Positions 1 through 8,662 of a stretch of DNA of 64,000 nucleotides are shown here, piece by piece. The DNA lies in the NCBI RefSeq assembly GCF_009469595.2, contig NZ_SSXV01000004.1, forward strand, positions 62,001 to 126,000, in the 5' to 3' direction. This stretch comes from Thauera sp. 2A1. Its GTDB lineage: Bacteria > Pseudomonadota > Gammaproteobacteria > Burkholderiales > Rhodocyclaceae. Both the position numbers and the translations under genes were made by a program. How positions within the stretch are numbered: position 1 is the stretch's first letter; every line of letters begins with the position of its first letter. Below the pieces are notes generated by a model. That model ran no database searches. It saw only the letters and a list, made by a program, of their open reading frames with translations, and had not been told where the DNA came from.

Positions 1-149
1 CGGCCGTCGGGCAGTTCGATGGCCAGCGCGCCGCCCTGCAGGCGGTCGAGCATTTCCAGGGCCAGCCGGGTGGCGCGCGGCAGGCGTTCGGCCACCAAGC
101 TGGCGAGCGGCTGCAGCAACGGGCCGAGGGCGTTTTCCAGGGCGTTCAT
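1..149 (-). CDS. SAM-dependent cyclopropane-fatty-acyl-phospholipid synthase-like methyltransferase (N-terminal 49 residues only)
   Basis: Only the first 49 codons are inside the window; the rest lies beyond base 1. The visible N-terminus (MNALENALGPLLQPLASL...) has no catalytic motif, so the call rests on context: FAD oxidoreductase, DUF1365 and a Cfa-type methyltransferase commonly occur in this order in proteobacteria. The start ATG (149-147) shares one base with the TGA stop of the DUF1365 gene, so the two are translationally coupled. The likely role is SAM-dependent modification of unsaturated fatty acyl chains in membrane lipids, as part of the operon controlled by the MerR/B12 regulator at 4165. 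An unrelated methyltransferase cannot be excluded from what is visible. Confidence 0.55.
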   Translation of the reverse strand, partial: MNALENALGPLLQPLASLVAERLPRATRLALEMLDRLQGGALAIELPDG

Positions 150-955
150 CAGGTGGTCTCCTCGATCGGGGGAGCAGGCTTGCGGTGAAAAGTCACCCGC
201 CGCAGCGCGAGGCGCAGCGCCTGCCAGTGGATGCGGGCGATCACGCCCAAAGTCATCAGAGGGTGGCGCAGCAGCCATTTCGCCATCGCCCGCCCGTCCA
301 GCGCTTCGGCGCGACCCGACAGCCGGGTGCCAAGCTGGCGCGCGCCGCCGTCCCAAAGGTCGATGTCCACCGCATGTACCGCGCCGCGCGAGTCGAAGCG
401 GAAACGATATTCACCGCGCACCGGGAAGAAGGGCGACACGTGGAACAGTTTCTGCGCCACCAGTTCGTCTCCGGGCTGGATCGGGCGCAGGTCGGGGTGA
501 TGCACCAGGTAGTTGTGATGCTCGCCGAAGGTGTTGTTCACCTCGGCCAGCACCACCCGCAGCGCACCGCCGCGGTCGTGGCAGAACCAGAAGCTGACCG
601 GGTTGAACACGTAGCCCAGCACGCGCGGCATGGCCTGCAGCACCACCTCGCCGTCGCAGACCCCGGCCAGCCCGCGCTCCGCCAGAATGGCGCGCAGCCA
701 GGGCAGCAACGGCGAGCCGTCGCGCCGGCCATGGTCGCGGTTGTGGAAGGCGAACAGGTTGAAGCGGTCGATGCCCAGCAGCGGCACCCGCAGCTCGTCG
801 AGGCGCGACAGGGGCAGGCGCAGGAAGGCGGTCGGATAGACGAAGCGGTTGTGCGCCTGCACGTGGCGCTCGTGCATCACCGCGCCGAAGCACGCTGCCG
901 GCGCGAACGCATCCAGCGCGACACGGCTCGCGGGCGCCGGGCGCGGCTTCATCAT
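149..955 (-). CDS. DUF1365 family protein
   Basis: A 268-residue protein recognisable as DUF1365 from its N-terminal block (HERHVQAHNRFVYPTAFLRL) and the GYVFNPVSFWFCH motif about 110 residues in. The family has no firmly assigned reaction. It almost always sits between a flavin amine-oxidase-like enzyme and a Cfa-like methyltransferase, as here, and is thought to act on membrane fatty acids. Two adjacent ATG codons (955 and 952) are possible starts; 955 overlaps the TGA of the upstream oxidoreductase, giving ATGA coupling. A longer in-frame version starting at 1027 would run deep into the upstream gene and is unlikely. Confidence 0.85.
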   Translation of the reverse strand: MMKPRPAPASRVALDAFAPAACFGAVMHERHVQAHNRFVYPTAFLRLPLSRLDELRVPLLGIDRFNLFAFHNRDHGRRDGSPLLPWLRAILAERGLAGVCDGEVVLQAMPRVLGYVFNPVSFWFCHDRGGALRVVLAEVNNTFGEHHNYLVHHPDLRPIQPGDELVAQKLFHVSPFFPVRGEYRFRFDSRGAVHAVDIDLWDGGARQLGTRLSGRAEALDGRAMAKWLLRHPLMTLGVIARIHWQALRLALRRVTFHRKPAPPIEETT

Positions 956-2322
956 GCCGCCTCGCGCAGCGCTTCGTGCCGCGCCGCAGGCATGGCCGCA
1001 GCCGTCGCGTCGCGGCCGTCCCGCCACGGGATGTCCACGCCCAGGCGTTCGGCGATCGCGACCGCCGAACGCAGGCCGTCCTCATGGAAGCCGTAGCCCG
1101 TCCACGCGCCGGCGAACCAGCTTCGGCGCACGCCCTGGAGCTGCGGCAGCGCGGCCTGGGCGTCGATCGCAGCCTGGTCGAACACCGGGTGGGCGTACTC
1201 GATGCGGCGGATGAGCTTGTCCGCCGCGGGCTCGGCGAAGGGGTTCAACGACACGATCACCGGCGTGTCGAAAGGCAGCGGCTGCAGGCGGTTGATCAGG
1301 TAGCTGACCGACACCGGCCGCTCGTCCGGCCGGCCGGCGCCGGCGAGATAGTTCCACGCCGACCACACCTTGCGGCGGCGCGGCAGCAGGGCGGCATCGG
1401 TGTGCAGCAGCGCGACGTTGGGCTGGTAGCGCACCGCACCGAGGATGCGGCGCTCGTCGGCGCTGGCGCCGTCGCCGAGAATGGCGAGCGTCTGGTCGCT
1501 GTGGCACGCGAACACGACCTCGTCGAAGAGCTCGGCCCCTTCGGGAGTGCGCAGCCACACGCCGTCGGCGCGGCGATCCACGCCCTGCACCGGCGTGGCG
1601 ATGCGCACGTCGTCGAGCTGGCTGACGATGCGCCGCACGTAACTGCGGCCGCCACCTTCCACCGTCAGCCACTGCGGGCGGTCGAGGATCTGCAGCAGGC
1701 CGTGGTTGTGGCAGAAGCGCACGAAGGTGGCGAGCGGATAATCGAGCATCGTGCGCGTCGGGCACGACCAGATCGCCGCCGCCATGGGCAGCAGGTACCA
1801 GTCGCGGAAGGCCCTGCCGTAGCCGTGCCCGGCCAGGTAGGCGCCCAGGCTGGCATCCGGCGCGCTGCCTTGGGCCGCCATGCGAGTGGTGTCGCGGTTG
1901 AAGCGCAGGATGTCGCGCAGCATGCCGAGAAAGGCCGGGTGCAGCAGGTTGGAGCGCTGCGCGAACACGGTGCCGAGGTCGGAGCCGGCCCATTCGATGG
2001 CGGGGTCGGCCAGGCTGACGCCGAAGCTCATTTCGCTGGCGACCGACTTCACGCCGAGGTGCGCGAACAGGGCACACAGGTTGGGGTAGGTGCGGCGGTT
2101 GAACACCAGGAAGCCGGTGTCGACCGGGTGCGAGACGCCGCCGATCTCCACGTCTACCGTGTTGGTGTGGCCGCCGACGTAGCTGCCGGCCTCGAACAGC
2201 GTGACGCGATGGCGGCGCGACAGCAGCCAGGCCGCACCGAGGCCGGCGATGCCGCCACCGACGACGGCGATGCGACGCCCGCCTCCGCTGCCACCGGCGT
2301 GTTCGTGGTCGGTCAGCTTCAT
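952..2322 (-). CDS. NAD(P)/FAD-dependent oxidoreductase (flavin amine oxidase/desaturase-like)
   Basis: A 456-residue flavoprotein with an N-terminal dinucleotide-binding fold: [20 protein letters not shown], then an acidic strand end (TLFEAG) and YVGGHTNT. It resembles the predicted amine oxidase/phytoene-desaturase-like enzymes that travel with DUF1365 and Cfa proteins. The ATG at 2322 overlaps the folE2 stop (ATGA) and places the FAD motif close to the N-terminus. An upstream in-frame extension would lie wholly inside folE2. Together with DUF1365 and the methyltransferase it probably modifies membrane lipid acyl chains, perhaps in a furan-fatty-acid-like pathway; that last step is inference. 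Confidence 0.85.
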   Translation of the reverse strand: MKLTDHEHAGGSGGGRRIAVVGGGIAGLGAAWLLSRRHRVTLFEAGSYVGGHTNTVDVEIGGVSHPVDTGFLVFNRRTYPNLCALFAHLGVKSVASEMSFGVSLADPAIEWAGSDLGTVFAQRSNLLHPAFLGMLRDILRFNRDTTRMAAQGSAPDASLGAYLAGHGYGRAFRDWYLLPMAAAIWSCPTRTMLDYPLATFVRFCHNHGLLQILDRPQWLTVEGGGRSYVRRIVSQLDDVRIATPVQGVDRRADGVWLRTPEGAELFDEVVFACHSDQTLAILGDGASADERRILGAVRYQPNVALLHTDAALLPRRRKVWSAWNYLAGAGRPDERPVSVSYLINRLQPLPFDTPVIVSLNPFAEPAADKLIRRIEYAHPVFDQAAIDAQAALPQLQGVRRSWFAGAWTGYGFHEDGLRSAVAIAERLGVDIPWRDGRDATAAAMPAARHEALREAA

Positions 2323-3161
2323 GATGCCTGTTCCGGCGCCGCGGTCTGCGAAGCGCTGTCGGGCCGGTTCACGCCCTCGATCAGCGCGTAGGCGGAGTGG
2401 TTGTGGATCGACTCGAAGTTCTCCGATTCGACCGTCCATGCCGCGATGCGGCTGTCGGCGCGCAGGCGCAGCGCGATGTCGCGCACCAGATCCTCGACGA
2501 ACTTGGGATTGTCATAGGCGCGCTCGGTGACCCACTTCTCGTCGGGCCGCTTGAGCAGGCCGAACACCTCGCACGAGGCTTCTTCCTCGGCCATGCGCAC
2601 GAGTTCGAGCAGGCTCATGTCGCCCGCCAGCCGCGTCGTCAGCGTGATGTGCGAGCGCTGGTTGTGCGCGCCATAGGCCGAGATCTTCTTCGAGCACGGG
2701 CACAGGCTGGTGACCGGCACCACCACTTTCAGCGTCGTCTGCGCACCGCCACCCTCGACCTGCTCGACGATCACCGTGGCGTCCATGTCGAGCAGGCTCT
2801 CGACGCCGGATACCGGCGCGCGCTTGCGCACGAACCACGGAAAGCGCGCCTCGACGCGGCCGCTGCGGGCCTCCAGGCGCCGCAGCATGGCGGAGAACAG
2901 GCTGCGCAAGCCGTCGAGGTTGAGCGCCTCGCGCTCGGCCTCGAGGATCTCGACGAAGCGCGACATGTGGGTGCCCTTCACTTCCGGCGGCAGGCCGACC
3001 GTCATCTCGATCGTCGCCACGGTGTGCTGCACATGGCCGTCACCGTCGCTCACGCTCAAGGGGTAACGCAGGCCGCGCACGCCGACGTGCTGGATCGCGA
3101 GCGCACGTGCGTCGTGGCTGGCCTGCACGTCGGGCAGGAAGAATTTTTCGGGTGCGTTCAT
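2319..3161 (-). CDS. folE2: GTP cyclohydrolase FolE2 (type IB)
   Basis: This 280-residue protein belongs to the GTP cyclohydrolase IB family, which converts GTP to 7,8-dihydroneopterin triphosphate for folate or pterin synthesis and does not depend strictly on zinc. The signature is [18 protein letters not shown], with the metal/active-site cysteine region at C154/C156. Two in-frame ATGs occur; the second (3161) lies seven bases after AGGAG, whereas the first touches the SD, so 3161 is chosen. The gene overlaps the oxidoreductase start downstream. A pterin enzyme in a CarH/LitR-type operon fits light-response gene sets in other bacteria, where a reduced pterin/folate serves photolyase-like proteins; no photolyase is visible here. 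Confidence 0.93.
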   Translation of the reverse strand: MNAPEKFFLPDVQASHDARALAIQHVGVRGLRYPLSVSDGDGHVQHTVATIEMTVGLPPEVKGTHMSRFVEILEAEREALNLDGLRSLFSAMLRRLEARSGRVEARFPWFVRKRAPVSGVESLLDMDATVIVEQVEGGGAQTTLKVVVPVTSLCPCSKKISAYGAHNQRSHITLTTRLAGDMSLLELVRMAEEEASCEVFGLLKRPDEKWVTERAYDNPKFVEDLVRDIALRLRADSRIAAWTVESENFESIHNHSAYALIEGVNRPDSASQTAAPEQAS

Positions 3162-3243
3162 TGACATCTCCTTGTCGGCCTCGGGGGCCGGGGTGCATCA
3201 GGGTCGGGGTGAGATCGGGGCGGGCTGCCCGTGGCCTCCGGAT

Positions 3244-3834
3244 TCAGGGCCTTGCGCCGAGCAGCTTCTCGATGGTGCCGACCAGCAGCGGGCTCTCGGG
3301 CGACAACTGGCTGGGGAAGCTCGCCACCCTGGTGCCGCTGCGGTCGATCAGGTACTTGTGGAAATTCCATTGCGGCCGCTCGCCGGTCAGTTCGGCCAGC
3401 CGCGTGTAGAAGGGGTTGGCGCTGCGGCCCGACACCGTGCTGCGCGCGAACATCGGGAAGCGCACGCCGTAGGTGCTGCGGCAGAAATCGGCGATCTCCT
3501 TGTTGCTCCCAGGCTCCTGGTTGAAGTCGTTGGAGGGGAAGCCGATCACCACCAGGCCGCGCTCGCGGTACTTGTCGTAGAGTCGCTCGAGCCCGTCGTA
3601 CTGCTGCGTGTAGCCGCAGTAGCTGGCGGTGTTCACCACCAGCAGCACCTTGCCGGCGTACTGGCACAGTGATTGCGGCTTCTCGTCCTGCAAGGCCGGG
3701 AAGCGCTGGTCGAGCAGCGCCGGGCACGCGGCCGGCCCCGCATCCTGTGCATGTGCGCTACCGGCGAACGCGACCGTCGTCAGCGCGACTGCGGAGAGCA
3801 GCGAGCGGATCTGCCGGGCCCGGGTCGCGCTCAT
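3244..3834 (-). CDS. Secreted glutathione peroxidase family protein (Cys type)
   Basis: A 196-residue thioredoxin-fold peroxidase with an N-terminal signal peptide (hydrophobic stretch about 11-24, cleavage near SAHAQ). The active-site block VNTASYCGYTQQY places the peroxidatic cysteine at C73, where animal GPx has selenocysteine. FPSNDFNQEPGS supplies the conserved Gln, and WNFHKYLID the conserved Trp-Asn. It should reduce hydrogen or lipid peroxides in the periplasm, probably with a thioredoxin-like donor. Its ATG overlaps the stop of the upstream small secreted-protein gene (ATGA), so the two are co-translated. A peroxide-removal role suits an operon otherwise aimed at membrane lipids. Confidence 0.92.
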   Translation of the reverse strand: MSATRARQIRSLLSAVALTTVAFAGSAHAQDAGPAACPALLDQRFPALQDEKPQSLCQYAGKVLLVVNTASYCGYTQQYDGLERLYDKYRERGLVVIGFPSNDFNQEPGSNKEIADFCRSTYGVRFPMFARSTVSGRSANPFYTRLAELTGERPQWNFHKYLIDRSGTRVASFPSQLSPESPLLVGTIEKLLGARP

Positions 3835-4070
3835 TTGGACGACCTCGCAGACGGTTGCGCGACGAAGCCCTGGCGATGAAGGAAGAGCTTGGTCTGCAGG
3901 CTGGCATCCTCACCATTGTCCTGGACAAGGACCGTAACTCCGGCGGGCTCGCCGAGCGCCGCCGCGCTCTTGCCAGCCTCGGCCCGCCAGCTTGAAAACA
4001 GTCCCAGCCCGACTAACGAGGCGACCACCGCAGCAGACATCCGGCACGTGCTCAGTGACTTGGCGTTCAT
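3831..4070 (-). CDS. Small secreted protein of unknown function, first gene of the CarH-like-regulated operon
   Basis: I do not recognise this 79-residue protein. It has a basic N-terminus, a hydrophobic segment (residues about 12-26) ending near AEA that looks like a signal peptide, and a short mature part of about 47 residues (VTVLVQDNGEDASLQTKLFL). The ATG at 4070 is preferred because AGGA lies eight bases upstream; ATG 4076 is an alternative. One copy of the TTGTCCTGGACAA palindrome overlaps its ribosome binding site and another lies inside its coding region, where it encodes the VQDN stretch. Its stop overlaps the peroxidase start. Position and coupling argue that it is real and co-regulated. 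Confidence 0.65.
   Translation of the reverse strand: MNAKSLSTCRMSAAVVASLVGLGLFSSWRAEAGKSAAALGEPAGVTVLVQDNGEDASLQTKLFLHRQGFVAQPSARSSK
3916..3928. promoter_or_regulatory. Palindrome TTGTCCTGGACAA, copy 1 (inside the small secreted-protein gene)
   Basis: Perfect inverted repeat with 6-bp arms and a single central base. It is identical to the copies at 4076 and 4151. It lies about 150 bp inside the first gene of the operon, so it may be an auxiliary operator for the MerR/B12 regulator. Confidence 0.5.
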
Positions 4071-4075
4071 GATCA

Positions 4076-4088
4076 TTGTCCTGGACAA
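4076..4088. promoter_or_regulatory. Palindrome TTGTCCTGGACAA, copy 2 (overlaps the SD of the leftward operon)
   Basis: Perfect inverted repeat immediately upstream of the small secreted-protein gene. Read on the minus strand, its right half supplies the AGGA ribosome binding element. It is the most likely operator for repression of the leftward operon by the divergent MerR/B12 regulator. Confidence 0.65.
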
Positions 4089-4150
4089 AACGTGATTACG
4101 ACTCTAAGGTAGGAGCTCAGGCTTGCGATGTCAAGCGCGATATCGAATAA

Positions 4151-4163
4151 TTGTCCTGGACAA
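4151..4163. promoter_or_regulatory. Palindrome TTGTCCTGGACAA, copy 3 (ends one base before the regulator start)
   Basis: Perfect inverted repeat ending at 4163, with the regulator ATG at 4165. Its GGA also looks like the Shine-Dalgarno element. It is likely an autoregulatory operator. Copies 2 and 3 are 75 bp apart start to start, close to seven helical turns. Confidence 0.65.
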
Positions 4164-4164
4164 T

Positions 4165-5088
4165 ATGGAAACCCATCACACTCTGCCCGCTGCCCTCAAC
4201 ATCGCCGCCGTCGAGCGCGACACCGGCCTGTCAAAGGACACATTGCGCGTCTGGGAACGCCGCTATGGCTTCCCGGTACCGGAACGCGATGCCAACGGCG
4301 ACCGCCTGTACCCTGTTGCACAAGTGGAAAAGCTGCGGCTGATCCGGCGCCTGATCGACCAGGGCAGGCGGCCCGCGAAGATCATCGGGGCGAGCACCGA
4401 CGAGCTGCTCGCGCTGATTGCCGACACGCCGGATTCACGCGCCGCTGCGGCGACCGACCTTCCCTTGCTGCAATATGTGCGCCTGCACCGCAGCGCCGAG
4501 CTGGCGGCGGCGCTGCGCCAGGCATTGCTCAGGCAGGGGCTACAACGTTTTGCGGCGGAGACGGTGGCGCCGCTCAACGAAGCCATCGGCGAGGCCTGGA
4601 TGCGCGGCGAAATTGATGTGCCGGAGGAGCACCTCTATACGGAGCAGGTCCAGAACGTGCTCCGCGGCGCCATTGGCGCCCACGTGGGCAGCGGCACGCG
4701 CCCGCGCGTGCTGCTCACCACCTTCCCGGATGAGGAGCATGTGCTCGGGCTGCTGATGGCGGAAGCGACGCTGGTGGCGGAAGGGGCGTGCTGCCTGTCG
4801 CTGGGCACCCGCACACCGCTGCCTGAGCTGCGCACGGCCGCCGTCGACGGCAGCTTCGATGTCGTGGGATTGTCGTTCAGCGCTGCCTACCCGGCACGGC
4901 AGGCGATCGATGACCTGTTGCAGTTGCGCGCCATGCTGCCGGCGTCGATCGCCATATGGGCAGGCGGCGGCGCGCTCCGCGGAAAACAGAAGCGCCTGCC
5001 CGGTATCCGTGTCATAGAAGGCCTGGAAGACACGATAGCGGCGCTGGGCGAGTGGCGCGCAGCACCGAGACATGACCTGAACGCCTGA
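4165..5088 (+). CDS. MerR-family regulator with B12-binding domain (CarH/LitR-like photoreceptor repressor)
   Basis: A 307-residue regulator with an N-terminal MerR winged helix (residues about 10-75; TLRVWERRYGFPVPER is the recognition region) and a C-terminal cobalamin-binding unit. The helical cap carries W145-x9-E155-H156 and the B12 domain carries E190-x-H192-x2-G195 (FPDEEHVLG). These are the two signatures of CarH-type adenosylcobalamin photoreceptors, with His192 as the expected lower axial ligand. Such proteins bind DNA as tetramers in the dark and fall apart in light. The gene is divergent from the lipid/peroxidase operon, and the same palindrome lies before both. Light versus B12 sensing alone cannot be told from sequence. 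ATG 4165 is the only start with a good MerR N-terminus. Confidence 0.92.
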   Translation: METHHTLPAALNIAAVERDTGLSKDTLRVWERRYGFPVPERDANGDRLYPVAQVEKLRLIRRLIDQGRRPAKIIGASTDELLALIADTPDSRAAAATDLPLLQYVRLHRSAELAAALRQALLRQGLQRFAAETVAPLNEAIGEAWMRGEIDVPEEHLYTEQVQNVLRGAIGAHVGSGTRPRVLLTTFPDEEHVLGLLMAEATLVAEGACCLSLGTRTPLPELRTAAVDGSFDVVGLSFSAAYPARQAIDDLLQLRAMLPASIAIWAGGGALRGKQKRLPGIRVIEGLEDTIAALGEWRAAPRHDLNA

Positions 5089-5523
5089 CCCGAACCAGCA
5101 ACAGGATCAAGCGGCGACCCGCATCCGCCAGGTTCAATGTGGGGTCTGCCGTTCGCCCACGTCGCCCAACGTGGCCGCTCGAGCCTTTTCGAGCGCTCTT
5201 CCGCGAACGCGCCATCCCGGCTCGGAGAGTCGATGACCGGTGATCAGATTATGCTGGAAGCGCAATGCCACGATCATCATCGACAAGGAGATGTCGACCG
5301 CGGCGAACATCAGCATCGGCAAGGAGAAAGGTGGCATGGCGGAACCCCGCGATTGATCTCTGCGTTCATGCGCAGCGAACGTCCCGGATGTCTGCTCGAG
5401 CGCAACTGACAAAGAGACCGCCGGCGCGTCGCAAGGTTCAATCGTACGTCATCGTCGGCGCGGGCAGGGCGCCGTTGCCGGCATCGGCAACATCCGCCCC
5501 GCCCGCGCCGAGCGCGCGCGCCT
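5089..5523. other. Gene-poor interval after the MerR regulator
   Basis: No confidently coding gene is visible in this 435-base interval. The best candidate is the 67-codon minus-strand frame at 5134-5337, listed separately at low confidence. I see no tRNA, repeat or clear terminator. Confidence 0.4.
5134..5337 (-). CDS. Possible small membrane protein (weak)
   Basis: This 67-residue frame begins MPPFSLPMLMFAAVDISLS, followed by SMMIVALRF, which together could form one membrane helix. The tail is basic. There is no convincing ribosome binding site before the ATG at 5337, and I recognise no family. It is kept only because it is the single plausible frame in this interval and lies downstream of, and on the same strand as, the small gene at 5524-5745. 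Confidence 0.2.
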   Translation of the reverse strand: MPPFSLPMLMFAAVDISLSMMIVALRFQHNLITGHRLSEPGWRVRGRALEKARAATLGDVGERQTPH

Positions 5524-5745
5524 TCACGCCACCATGGCATTTGCCGGCCGGGGCTTGCCGCCCGCCGCAGCGGCGAACTTTCGCACACGATGCGGGCGCT
5601 CACGGCCGCGCTCGGCATCGGCGACATGACGCGCGTGGGCACATGCGAGAGCTGCGACCATCGTCAGACGGTGCTCGCGGGCAATTCGCGCGACATCGGG
5701 CTCGGGGGCGTCGCAGAATGCGGTGCAGTCTTCCAGCGTGATCAT
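5524..5745 (-). CDS. Small conserved hypothetical protein (MITLEDC-type)
   Basis: A 73-residue protein starting MITLEDCTAFCDAPEPDVAR. An excellent SD (AGGAGAC, six bases before the ATG) supports it. The N-terminus matches my recollection of a small conserved proteobacterial family (MITLEDC..FCxLxEEEVxAIAEHEH...). Here the middle is similar (IAREHRLTMVAALACAHAR) but the C-terminal half is divergent. Function unknown. It is divergent from the LysR gene at 5872, with 126 bp between the two starts to hold both promoters. Confidence 0.65.
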   Translation of the reverse strand: MITLEDCTAFCDAPEPDVARIAREHRLTMVAALACAHARHVADAERGRERPHRVRKFAAAAGGKPRPANAMVA

Positions 5746-5871
5746 TTCCGTCTCCTGTCGGCTTCTGCGGTCCGGGTGAAATCCCGGCCGGCAGGGGAAC
5801 GTTAGGGCGCACCCGGCTTCCAAGGAAGCGAAGAAACCGGACGATCCGTTCCCATTTTCTGGGAGACTACG

Positions 5872-6783
5872 ATGACCCCGAGCGATCTGAACTTCCGCCA
5901 CCTGCTCTACTTCTGGGCCGTGGCCAAGGAAGGAAGCATCACCCGCGCGGCAGAACGCCTGAACCTGTCGGTGCAGACGGTCAGCACGCAGCTCGGCCTG
6001 CTCGAAAGCCAGCTCGGCCACACGCTGCTCGCGCCGCAAGGCCGCTCGCTGGTGCTGACCGACGCCGGACGGATCGCCCTCGCCCATGCAGAACAGATCT
6101 TCCAGCTCGGCGACAAGCTGCGTCATGCGCTCGCCGAGAGCCAAAATCCGCGGCCGCGGCTTGCAGTCGGGCTGACCGATACGGTGCCCAAGGTCGTCGC
6201 CTTCCGGCTGCTGCAAGGCGTGCTGCGGCCGCCGCTGGAGGTGCGGCTCGAGTGCAGCGAGGGGCATTTCGAGTACCTGCTGGGCGAATTGGCACTGAAC
6301 CGGCTGGACCTGATGCTGGCCGACCAGCCGGCGCCGCAGCGCGCCAACCTCAAGCTGCAGTCGCAACTGCTGGGCGAGGCCGAGATCGAACTGTTTGGCG
6401 CCGCACCGCTGCGGGAACGCTATGCCGGCGATTTTCCTGCGCGCCTGAACGGCGCCCCGGTCCTGTTGCCCGCGCGCGGCAACCCGGTGCGCAACGCGCT
6501 GGACGCCTGGCTGGAGGCACGTAATCTGACGCCTCTGGTGCTGGGCGAATTCTCCGACAGCGCGCTGATGAAGACCTTCGGCCGCGCCGGGCTGGGTTTG
6601 TTTCCGGCGCCGTCGAACATGCGTGACGAGATCGCCGGACAGTACGACGCGTGGCCGGTCGGGACGGTGACCGGCGTGCGCCAGGGCTGGTTCGCGATCT
6701 CCGCCCAGCGCCGCATCCCGCACCCGGCACTGGCGGCGATTGCCGCGACCAGTGCGGACAGGCCGGACGACGGCGCCGGATGA
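5872..6783 (+). CDS. LysR-family transcriptional regulator, NhaR-like
   Basis: A 303-residue LysR-type regulator. The N-terminal HTH (NFRHLLYFWAVAKEGSITRA, ERLNLSVQTVSTQLGLLE) and the early YFWAVAKEGSITRAAERLNLS wording are typical of NhaR, the sodium/pH-responsive activator of nhaA. The effector domain spans about residues 95-295. GGGAG lies seven bases before the ATG. No nhaA antiporter is visible nearby; the only neighbours are the small MITLEDC gene upstream and ftsH convergent downstream. The target is therefore unknown, and NhaR-like is a family statement rather than a proven function. Confidence 0.85.
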   Translation: MTPSDLNFRHLLYFWAVAKEGSITRAAERLNLSVQTVSTQLGLLESQLGHTLLAPQGRSLVLTDAGRIALAHAEQIFQLGDKLRHALAESQNPRPRLAVGLTDTVPKVVAFRLLQGVLRPPLEVRLECSEGHFEYLLGELALNRLDLMLADQPAPQRANLKLQSQLLGEAEIELFGAAPLRERYAGDFPARLNGAPVLLPARGNPVRNALDAWLEARNLTPLVLGEFSDSALMKTFGRAGLGLFPAPSNMRDEIAGQYDAWPVGTVTGVRQGWFAISAQRRIPHPALAAIAATSADRPDDGAG

Positions 6784-6798
6784 CGCCGCCGCCCGGTT

Positions 6799-8634
6799 TC
6801 AGGCAGCCAGCGGCTTGGGCGCGACGGCCTTGGCCGCGGCGCTGCGGATGCGCTCGAGTTCCACCTCGCCCAGGGTCTCGCGCTGCAGCAGTTCGGCCGC
6901 CGACTCCCGCAGCAGCGCCTCGCGTGCGCGCAACAGGGCCAGCGTTCGCCGGTAGCCGTCCTGCACGATGGCGCGCACCGCGAGGTCGATCTCGCGCGCG
7001 GTGGCCTCGCTGTAGCCCTTGTCGAACTGCGGCGCCGCCTGGCCGAGGAAGTTGCTCTGCTCCTTCTCGTACACCACGTGGCCCAGGTCGTCGTCCATGC
7101 CGTAGCGGGTGACGATGGCGCGCGCGATCTGCGACACGCGTTGCAGGTCGTCGGCCGCTCCGGTGGAGAAGTGGCCGTAGATGATCTCCTCCGCCGCGCG
7201 GCCGCCCAGCAGCACCATCATGCGGCGCTCGAGCTCGGCGCGCGTCATCAGGTAGCGCTCCTCGGTCGGGCGCTGGATGGTGTAACCGAGCGCCCCCACG
7301 CCACGCGGGATGATCGACACCTTGTGCACCGGATCGGAACCGGGCAGTGCCATCGCCGCGATGGCATGGCCCATCTCGTGGTGCGCCACCGTCTCGCGCT
7401 CGAGCGGCGTCAGCACGCGGCTGCGCTTTTCCAGACCGGCGACGATGCGCTCGATCGCCACCGTGAAGTCGGCCAGCGTCACCGCCTCTGCGTTGCGCCG
7501 CGTCGCCGCCAGCGCCGCCTCGTTGCACAGATTGGCGAGCTCGGCGCCGGTGAAGCCCGGCGTGAGGTCGGCGACCTTGCTGCGGTCGACGTCCTCGGCG
7601 AGGCGGATCTTCTGCATATGCACGTCGAGGATGGCGATGCGCCCGCTCTTGTCCGGGCGATCCACCACCACCTGGCGGTCGAAGCGGCCGGCACGCAGCA
7701 GCGCCGGGTCCAGCACCTCGGGGCGGTTGGTGGCGCCGAGCAGCACCAGCCCCTTGGCACCGTCGAAGCCGTCGAGCTCGACCAGCAACTGGTTCAGCGT
7801 CTGCTCCTTCTCGTCGTGGCCGCCCATCATGCCGCCCGCCGCGCGCGCACGGCCGAGCGCATCCAGCTCGTCGATGAAGATGATGGCCGGCGCCTTGGCG
7901 CGCGCCTGCTCGAACAGGTCGCGCACCCGCGCGGCACCGACACCGACGAACATCTCGACGAACTCCGAGCCGGAGATCGAGAAGAAGGGCACGCCGGCCT
8001 CGCCCGCTACCGCCTTGGCGAGCAGGGTCTTGCCGGTTCCCGGCGGGCCGACCAGCAGCACGCCCTTGGGCGCGCGGCCGCCGAGGCGGCCGAAGCGCTG
8101 CGGATCCTTCAGGAAGCCGACGATCTCCTTCAGCTCGTCCTTGGCCTCGTCGACCCCCGCCACGTCGGCGAAATTCACCTTCGTGTCGGTTTCCACATAG
8201 ACCTTGGCCTTGCTCTTGCCGATGTTCATGAAGCCGCCGCCGCCCATCTTGCCGGCGAACTTGCGCATGGCGAAGATCCAGATGCCGACGAAGATCACCG
8301 CCGGCAGCACCCAGCCGATCAGATCGCTGAGGAAGGTGTTCTGCACCACGCCGGTGAACTTCACGTCGTACTGCGCCAGATCCTTCGCCAGCGCCGGATC
8401 GACCCGCGTCGTCACGAAGCGGGTCTTGCCGTCGACCGGCGCCTTGAAGCTGCCGTGGATCTGGTTGTCGGCGATGGCGATGTCCGCCACCTTGCCTTCC
8501 TGCACCAGGGTCTGGAACTCACTGTAGGGGATGGGCGCGGTGGTGCGCGCGCCCTGCAGCAGGTCGTTGATGAACACCATCGCCAGCAGCGCGAAGGCGA
8601 AGTACCAGACGGAAAACTGCGTCTTCTTTTGCAT
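6799..8634 (-). CDS. ftsH: ATP-dependent zinc metalloprotease FtsH (second-type copy in a terC operon)
   Basis: A 611-residue membrane AAA+ protease. It has an N-terminal membrane helix (about 8-25), a periplasmic domain, a second helix (about 104-123), Walker A GPPGTGKT (196-203), Walker [11 protein letters not shown], and the zinc site HEMGH (419-423) with a downstream acidic ligand in [10 protein letters not shown]. It degrades damaged or unassembled membrane proteins. It follows terC by 28 bp on the same strand, downstream of a manganese riboswitch. That is not the usual rlmE-ftsH-folP context, so this is probably a paralogue specialised for stress at the membrane. The paralogy is inferred from context only. 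Confidence 0.93.
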   Translation of the reverse strand: MQKKTQFSVWYFAFALLAMVFINDLLQGARTTAPIPYSEFQTLVQEGKVADIAIADNQIHGSFKAPVDGKTRFVTTRVDPALAKDLAQYDVKFTGVVQNTFLSDLIGWVLPAVIFVGIWIFAMRKFAGKMGGGGFMNIGKSKAKVYVETDTKVNFADVAGVDEAKDELKEIVGFLKDPQRFGRLGGRAPKGVLLVGPPGTGKTLLAKAVAGEAGVPFFSISGSEFVEMFVGVGAARVRDLFEQARAKAPAIIFIDELDALGRARAAGGMMGGHDEKEQTLNQLLVELDGFDGAKGLVLLGATNRPEVLDPALLRAGRFDRQVVVDRPDKSGRIAILDVHMQKIRLAEDVDRSKVADLTPGFTGAELANLCNEAALAATRRNAEAVTLADFTVAIERIVAGLEKRSRVLTPLERETVAHHEMGHAIAAMALPGSDPVHKVSIIPRGVGALGYTIQRPTEERYLMTRAELERRMMVLLGGRAAEEIIYGHFSTGAADDLQRVSQIARAIVTRYGMDDDLGHVVYEKEQSNFLGQAAPQFDKGYSEATAREIDLAVRAIVQDGYRRTLALLRAREALLRESAAELLQRETLGEVELERIRSAAAKAVAPKPLAA

Positions 8635-8662
8635 GGTCCTCTCTCCTGTCAGGCGTGGTGCG

